DNA from: Eubacterium sp. AF16-48
Lineage (GTDB): Bacteria > Bacillota > Clostridia > Lachnospirales > Lachnospiraceae
Direction: 5' to 3'
DNA: 64,000 bases
Assembly (NCBI RefSeq): GCF_003479405.1
Contig: NZ_QUHB01000011.1
Coordinates: forward strand, 7,031-71,030
Shown: positions 58,979 through 64,000 of the stretch, one piece after another
How positions within the stretch are numbered: position 1 is the first letter of the stretch
Layout: each line of letters begins with the position of its first letter
Position numbers and translations under genes: made by a program
Notes under the pieces: model-generated
What the model saw: the letters and a program-made list of their open reading frames with translations, nothing else
What the model was told of the DNA's origin: nothing
Database searches by the model: none

Positions 58979-59842
58979 ATGGCGTATCTTGGAACACCGG
59001 CAGCAACAAAAGAGATAATAAACAAATACGGATTTGCCTTTCAAAAGAAATTCGGACAGAATTTCCTTATAGATTCTAACATATTAGAAAATATTGTAAG
59101 TGCAGCAGGAATTACAAAAGATGATTTTGTTTTGGAAATCGGCCCGGGAATCGGAACCATGACGCAGTATCTCTGTGAGGCGGCAAAGCAGGTTGTGGCA
59201 GTGGAAATTGATAAGATGCTTATACCTATTTTGAAGGATACATTATCTGAATATGATAATGTTGAAGTTATAAATGAGGATGTATTAAAGGTTGACATAA
59301 AATCATTGGCAGAAGAAAAAAACGGTGGAAAACCCATAAAAGTCGTGGCAAACCTTCCATATTATATAACAACACCTATTATTATGGGATTGTTTGAAAG
59401 TAAGGTTCCAATAGACAGCATTACAATTATGGTTCAAAAAGAGGTGGCAGACAGAATGCAGACAGGCCCCGGAAGTAAGGACTACGGAGCGTTGTCTTTA
59501 GCAGTACAGTATTATGCACATGCGAAAGTTGTGCTTAATGTATCGGCAAACTGTTTTATGCCAAGACCTAATGTTGATTCCGCAGTAATTAAGCTTACAA
59601 GACATACACAGCAGGTAGTTTCAGTAGCAGATGAGGGGCTTATGTTTAGAATAATAAGGGCTTCATTTAATCAGAGAAGAAAGACTTTAGTTAATGGTCT
59701 TAAGAACTCTTCGGAACTTGACTTTACCAGGGAACAGATTGCAGGTGCCATAAAAGCTATAGGAAAGGACGAAAACATAAGAGGCGAGAAGCTGACTTTA
59801 GAAGAATTTGCAATGCTTAGCAATGCACTGATGGGAAAATAG
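58979..59842 (+). CDS. rsmA: 16S rRNA dimethyladenosine transferase (KsgA)
   Basis: 287 residues. Methylates two adjacent adenines near the 3' end of 16S rRNA during 30S assembly, using SAM. Seen: KKFGQNFLID, EIGPGIGTMTQYL (SAM motif I, about 55-67), VEIDKML, NLPYYITTPIIM (catalytic motif IV, about 125-136) and FNQRRKTLVNGL. Full length. The last gene before the terminator at 59883-59917. Confidence 0.96.
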   Translation: MAYLGTPAATKEIINKYGFAFQKKFGQNFLIDSNILENIVSAAGITKDDFVLEIGPGIGTMTQYLCEAAKQVVAVEIDKMLIPILKDTLSEYDNVEVINEDVLKVDIKSLAEEKNGGKPIKVVANLPYYITTPIIMGLFESKVPIDSITIMVQKEVADRMQTGPGSKDYGALSLAVQYYAHAKVVLNVSANCFMPRPNVDSAVIKLTRHTQQVVSVADEGLMFRIIRASFNQRRKTLVNGLKNSSELDFTREQIAGAIKAIGKDENIRGEKLTLEEFAMLSNALMGK

Positions 59843-59882
59843 ATATAAAAATAAAATAGTTAATAACGTTTTTATGCATAAT

Positions 59883-59917
59883 ATAGAGGGTAACAATAGG
59901 TGTTACTCTCTATTTTT
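59883..59917 (+). terminator. Intrinsic terminator of the metG-rsmA region
   Basis: ATAGAGGGTAACA pairs with TGTTACTCTCTAT (one mismatch-like G-T), followed by TTTTG. Confidence 0.85.
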
Positions 59918-59975
59918 GTACAAAATACACAAAAAAATAAACAAAAATCTGTTGAAAAAATTAGTTTTAAACAAA

Positions 59976-60025
59976 TTGACTAAAGCCCAAATACGTGATA
60001 AGCTAAGTTTAACGTTAAACTTAGC
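59976..60025 (+). promoter_or_regulatory. Promoter with 24-bp perfect palindrome over its -10
   Basis: TTGACT (59976-59981), 17-bp spacer and a weak -10 TAAGCT (59999-60004). A perfect palindrome with half-site GCTAAGTTTAAC fills 60002-60025 and overlaps the -10 and start region, a classic repressor operator position. It can also form a 5' hairpin of the mRNA. The start codon follows at 60062 after AAAGGAAG. Confidence 0.55.
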
Positions 60026-60061
60026 AGAAGTGGGGAAATTTAAAGAAAGGAAGAAGTATAT

Positions 60062-63000
60062 ATGAGAAAGTTAATCAAAAAAATTGTAGCACTTTCATTG
60101 ACAGCGGCAATGGTAGTTCAGCCTGTATCAGGTAATTTTTTCAATTTATCACCTAATACAGTTGAAGCAGCACCGGCTACTAATACAGCCAGTGTTCCGG
60201 CTGCACAGTCAAGATTAGAAGCTGCACAGAACAATACTGAATGGCAGGTAGGCGCTAAGATGCCATATTTCAGATACGACACAAGCCCTGCGGCAATTGA
60301 AAATTCTTACACAAACAATGCAAAGAATTTAGCTGCAATGGACGAAGGAACAGTATCTTATCAGGATAACTATACAGGAACAAAGAAAGAATCATTAGAT
60401 TGGGACAGATCTAACATTGCCAGCCAGGCATCAAACCAGTCATATGTTGAATTGGGAAAAGGTCAGTCAATTACATGGACTATTAAAACAGGACGTGGAG
60501 GAGACGGTGTCAACGTAAGATACACATTGCCTGACGGAAGCGGCGGAAGCGACGGTGCAAGAAAGCCACTTGGACTTCAGAGCAAGTTCTCAGTAAAGAC
60601 AAGCAATGGTGCATCTGTACAGGGTTACGACAATGAAGATTCATCAAAGAGATATAATACATATTTATCAAGCAGTGAGGTAAAGGTTACATCAGACTAT
60701 GCATGGCAGTATTTCCCAAGTGGACATCCTGTTGATGCTAACAATAGTAATGGTACACCTGCATTTGCCTTTGATGAAGTACATTTTAGACTTAGCGAAC
60801 CATTAACAGGTGGAAGCACAATTACTATTACAAATACAGGAGACTACACACTTGGAATCGATTTCATTGAAGTTGAATATACAGATTACATTAGCGCACC
60901 AAGTGGAGCAACAGTAGTACCTGCAGGAACACATACACAGTCACAGATGGAAAGCTACATCAGAAAAGCTGAAGCAGGAAACAAGATTTTATATCTTGCA
61001 TCAGGTGTTCATTATATGAATGAAACATGGATTCTTGCAGCTGATGGTGTAAAGATTACAGGTGCAGGTATGTGGTATACAAAATTACAGTTTACAAATT
61101 CAGGCATGGGTTCAGGTGGTATCTGTGGTGAAAAGACAGGTTACTGTCAGAATGTTGAATTCTGTAATATGTACATCAATTCAAACCTTCATTCAAGATT
61201 TGACCAGCAGGCAAATTACAAGTGCTTTAGAGATTTGTTCGCAAAGGGAACAAGCATCCATGATGTTTGGGAAGAACATTTTGAGTGTGGTTTCTGGATT
61301 GGAAGATACGATAGCAATTCAATTAACAAAGAAAGTGATTTAAATATTTATAATTGTAGAGTTCGTAATAACTTTGCCGATGGTATTAACTTCTGTCAGG
61401 GAACAAGAGATTCAAATGTTCATAATTGTGACATAAGAAACAATGGTGATGACGGACTTGCAATGTGGAATGCAACAGACTTCCAGCCTGATGATGAGTA
61501 TAATAACACATTCTGCTACAACACAGTTGAATTTATCTGGAGAGCAGGTGGTATAGCTGTTTACGGTGGTGAAGGTCATAAGGTATACAACAACTACATC
61601 CGAGATACATTTACAGCAGCAGGTATTCATATGAATACAAACTTTTCAGGATGCCAGTTCAACAACACAACAAAAATTGAAGTGGCAAATAACGTTCTTG
61701 TAAGAACAGGTACAAATAAAGATTCATGGAACGAGAGTCTTGGAGCAATTGATGTTTCAGGTGGAGTAAATAATGTAACATTTAGTAACAATGAAATATA
61801 TGATGCTCAGGCTAATGGTATTCGTACATTTAACTTTAATGGTAAAGGTGTATCAATGAACAACACAGTAATATTCGGTATTGGTCTTGATAAGATGTAT
61901 GATGATTATTCATGTAGCAAACATAGTGAGGTTGCTGTAAGACAGAGCGGAACAAACATTACATATAAGAATTTACTTGTAAAGAACGTAGTAACAAAAT
62001 ATCTTTCAGAGAGTGCTGATAAGCATTGGCCATATTACTGTGATGATGCAAGCAATCTCCCAACAATTCCAACAAGTGAAAGTGTATTTGGAAATACAAA
62101 TTACAAATTTGGAATTGATGCCAGTGGAAATTACACATATAGTGGTGGAGTATACACAGCTAACTCAAATGCAAACAGTTTTCCTGGTTATGACATTACA
62201 AACGGACAGAAGATAGTTAAAGAAGGTACAGAGCCGGAGACAGATCCTGAAGTAACAACAAGAGATCCGTCAGAAACATTACCAACAGAAGCTCCTACAA
62301 AGAAACCTTTAGGACCTGGTGCAGGTGATGTTGAACTTACAAGTTTTGAAGGTTCTTACTCATGGACAACAGATTATAAATGGCAGAAATATGCAACTTT
62401 ATCAGATTCAATTTCATCATCAATGAAATATCTTGTAGTTACATATTCAGGTGATATTACATCAATGAGATTAGGTGATAATGCAAACCCACCTACAGCA
62501 GTATATTGGTTTGATTCAAATCAGAATGATGATGGAACAAATAAACCATTTAAGACAGTAGCAGGAACATCATTTGATGATAGCTCAGCTACAAAGACAG
62601 TTGTAGTAGATTTAGGTGCAACAGGTGTATCACCATCATTCTTCTCGGCATTCCATGTTCATACAGGAGCAACAGGAGAAGCAGGAGCAGTATCAATTGA
62701 ACAGGCATGGCTTACAGATACACTTCCTGATTTATCAGATGGAGAAGAAACAACAACAAAGACACCGGAACCTACACAGGCACCTACAGTAGCACCGACA
62801 CAGAAGCCGACAGAGGCTCCAACACAGGCACCTACGGTAGCACCGACACAGAAACCGACAGAAGCTCCAACAACAAAGGCACCGGAACCAACAACAAAGG
62901 CACCGGAAGTTAAGTATGAGCTTTCAGTAGAGGGACTTGCATGGGAGAATGCATCAGGCTCATCAGACCTTAAGGAAGGTGACGCAGTTAAGTTTACAGC

Positions 63001-64000
63001 ATTGCTTTACAACAACACAGGAGATGACATTCCTGCAGGTCAGGCAATCGGATTCAAGGCAGTAATAGACGGAAGCACAACAGTTAAGAATGAAGCATAT
63101 ACAGGTGGACTCAAGGCAGGAGAAACAGTTAAAGTAACAGCCACAACAACATGGACAGCAGGATACGGCGGACATACAGTAGTGGCAACTGCAACAGGAG
63201 ATTCACAGAGCTCAGTAACAAAGAAATTCAATGTAGGAAGAAAGTCAGCCAATGTAACAAGAGTTACAGGAGGATACGACCTTGTGGTAACAGACATTGA
63301 ATATGACAAGAATACAGTAAACGCAGGAGACCAGTTAGTATTTACGGCAACAGTAATGAATGCGGGAGATACAGACATTCCTGCAGGAACAGTAATCGGA
63401 TACCAGTTACAGGTAGACGGAAACACATCAGACATCAGATGGTGTGACACATATTCAAGCGGACTTAAGGCAGGAGCATCAATCAAGCTTACATGTAACT
63501 CAGGTTCAAACGGAATAAATTACTGGAGTGCAACAAACGGAACACATACAATTACGGCATGGGTAGATGATGTAAACCGTCTTCCAAATGAAGTAAACGA
63601 AAACAATAACTCAACAGGCATCACACTTGTTGTACCAAGTGCAGGACTCATTGAAAATCCTGACACACCGGATGATCTTGATAACATAGTTATCGATCCA
63701 GGAAAGGTAACAATAAGCAGCAGCGTAAAGATTGAAGGATACCAGATTAGCACAACCCTTGGAGGAAGCAGAGTGGTTGGATCAGTAGAACCTACAATCA
63801 ACAATAAGGCAGTTAAGAACTGGGGATTCATATATGCAGTAACCAAGGCAGGAAATGCAACATTTGACGTATCAGATGATGACATGGTAGTTGGAACAAC
63901 AAGTAAGTATGTAACAGCACTTGAGTCAACACCAATCGGAACAGCAGAAAATGTTAAGTTCGGATCATCAGACACAGCAACATACTTTGTAAGAACAACA
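60062..64000 (+). CDS. Secreted GH87-type alpha-1,3-glucanase (3' end beyond window)
   Basis: The frame runs open from ATG 60062 to the right edge (1313 codons visible). Signal peptide (MRKLIKKIVALSLTAAMVVQ, cut near EAAPA). Residues about 55-280 form a carbohydrate-binding-like domain. The catalytic beta-helix (about 285-720) has NNFADGINFCQ (D440) and IRNNGDDGLAMW (D463, D464). That spacing equals, from memory, the three catalytic Asp of GH87 mycodextranase-type alpha-1,3-glucanase. A further beta-domain (about 755-895), a Thr/Pro linker (about 895-955) with a duplicated 16-residue unit, and two CARDB-like domains (about 958-1190) follow. It may be cell-attached; the C-terminus is unseen. 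Likely target: alpha-1,3-glucan (mutan or fungal wall). Confidence 0.8.
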   Translation, partial: MRKLIKKIVALSLTAAMVVQPVSGNFFNLSPNTVEAAPATNTASVPAAQSRLEAAQNNTEWQVGAKMPYFRYDTSPAAIENSYTNNAKNLAAMDEGTVSYQDNYTGTKKESLDWDRSNIASQASNQSYVELGKGQSITWTIKTGRGGDGVNVRYTLPDGSGGSDGARKPLGLQSKFSVKTSNGASVQGYDNEDSSKRYNTYLSSSEVKVTSDYAWQYFPSGHPVDANNSNGTPAFAFDEVHFRLSEPLTGGSTITITNTGDYTLGIDFIEVEYTDYISAPSGATVVPAGTHTQSQMESYIRKAEAGNKILYLASGVHYMNETWILAADGVKITGAGMWYTKLQFTNSGMGSGGICGEKTGYCQNVEFCNMYINSNLHSRFDQQANYKCFRDLFAKGTSIHDVWEEHFECGFWIGRYDSNSINKESDLNIYNCRVRNNFADGINFCQGTRDSNVHNCDIRNNGDDGLAMWNATDFQPDDEYNNTFCYNTVEFIWRAGGIAVYGGEGHKVYNNYIRDTFTAAGIHMNTNFSGCQFNNTTKIEVANNVLVRTGTNKDSWNESLGAIDVSGGVNNVTFSNNEIYDAQANGIRTFNFNGKGVSMNNTVIFGIGLDKMYDDYSCSKHSEVAVRQSGTNITYKNLLVKNVVTKYLSESADKHWPYYCDDASNLPTIPTSESVFGNTNYKFGIDASGNYTYSGGVYTANSNANSFPGYDITNGQKIVKEGTEPETDPEVTTRDPSETLPTEAPTKKPLGPGAGDVELTSFEGSYSWTTDYKWQKYATLSDSISSSMKYLVVTYSGDITSMRLGDNANPPTAVYWFDSNQNDDGTNKPFKTVAGTSFDDSSATKTVVVDLGATGVSPSFFSAFHVHTGATGEAGAVSIEQAWLTDTLPDLSDGEETTTKTPEPTQAPTVAPTQKPTEAPTQAPTVAPTQKPTEAPTTKAPEPTTKAPEVKYELSVEGLAWENASGSSDLKEGDAVKFTALLYNNTGDDIPAGQAIGFKAVIDGSTTVKNEAYTGGLKAGETVKVTATTTWTAGYGGHTVVATATGDSQSSVTKKFNVGRKSANVTRVTGGYDLVVTDIEYDKNTVNAGDQLVFTATVMNAGDTDIPAGTVIGYQLQVDGNTSDIRWCDTYSSGLKAGASIKLTCNSGSNGINYWSATNGTHTITAWVDDVNRLPNEVNENNNSTGITLVVPSAGLIENPDTPDDLDNIVIDPGKVTISSSVKIEGYQISTTLGGSRVVGSVEPTINNKAVKNWGFIYAVTKAGNATFDVSDDDMVVGTTSKYVTALESTPIGTAENVKFGSSDTATYFVRTT
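62771..62866 (+). repeat. 48-bp tandem repeat coding a Thr/Pro linker
   Basis: Two 48-bp units (62771-62818 and 62819-62866) encode TQAPTVAPTQKPTEAP twice within a longer Thr/Pro-rich linker between the sugar-binding and CARDB-like domains. Copy-number change here would alter linker length. Confidence 0.8.

Noticed and set aside
59874..60065. 63-codon plus-strand ORF
   Set aside because: It runs through the rsmA terminator and the next promoter, has no ribosome site and reads as Lys/Leu-rich low-complexity sequence.
63040..63975. Two minus-strand ORFs of about 150 codons opposite the GH87-type gene
   Set aside because: They mirror the repetitive Thr/Gly/Val-rich secreted protein; no ribosome sites.

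Overview
The window reads as chromosomal DNA of a low-GC, anaerobic, probably spore-forming Firmicute of class Clostridia, most likely Lachnospiraceae. The grounds are AT-rich codon use, strong GGAGG ribosome sites, TTG starts, T-box and cobalamin riboswitch control, spmA/spmB, DUF4430 and DUF6273 proteins, an ECF vitamin transporter, and an oxygen-sensitive glycyl radical enzyme with its activase. No rRNA, tRNA or CRISPR array was found. Both ends are cut inside genes: the C-terminus of an unknown protein on the left and a large secreted GH87-type glucanase on the right.

Layout. 0-7.2 kb: a lipoprotein and a membrane protein, a DUF2007 protein, a paired ABC exporter and an Rpn nuclease remnant. 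7.2-10.6 kb (minus): metallophosphoesterase, an unusual ParB-like/BMP fusion and a membrane protein. 10.6-13.1 kb: an untyped structured leader ending in a terminator, two RimK-like ATP-grasp genes and a DUF5662 gene. 13.1-16.3 kb: GtrA behind an 88-bp tandem leader repeat, rhomboid protease, HIT protein, DUF4367 protein and a small secreted protein. 16.4-20.5 kb: murG, an LCP protein and a sugar transferase. 20.6-28.4 kb: spmA and spmB, separated by a cobalamin-riboswitch operon (two DUF4430 proteins and a complete ECF transporter) and a cation/proton antiporter. 28.4-33.6 kb: fruK, an S24-type regulator, an XRE/LytTR regulator pair and a DUF885 peptidase. 33.7-42.9 kb: manA, a PTS-controlled activator, a full split PTS (IIA, IIC, IIB, HPr, enzyme I), a HAD phosphatase and a DeoR regulator. 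43.2-51.1 kb: an accessory island with a two-component system driving an ABC-2 type exporter, flanked by broken genes. 51.6-55.6 kb: PflD-type glycyl radical enzyme, its activase and a fructose-6-phosphate aldolase. 55.7-59.8 kb: Met T-box, metG, tatD, rsmA. 60-64 kb: the GH87-type enzyme.

Two systems stand out. First, the fructose-like PTS and the radical enzyme/activase/aldolase trio together match the gene set of the E. coli frw-ptsA-fsaB-pflCD locus. This suggests a radical route for 1,5-anhydrohexitol phosphates, split here by a later insertion. Second, the island's two promoters share the same architecture: GATACA, 6 bp, GATACA, 9 bp, TATAAT or TATGAT. This looks like the operator of its own response regulator. 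Smaller candidates for new biology are the ParB-like/BMP fusion without a signal peptide, the three-stem leader before the ATP-grasp genes, the duplicated 15-residue leader ORF before gtrA, and a hairpin RNA promoter with phased repeats next to a LytTR regulator.
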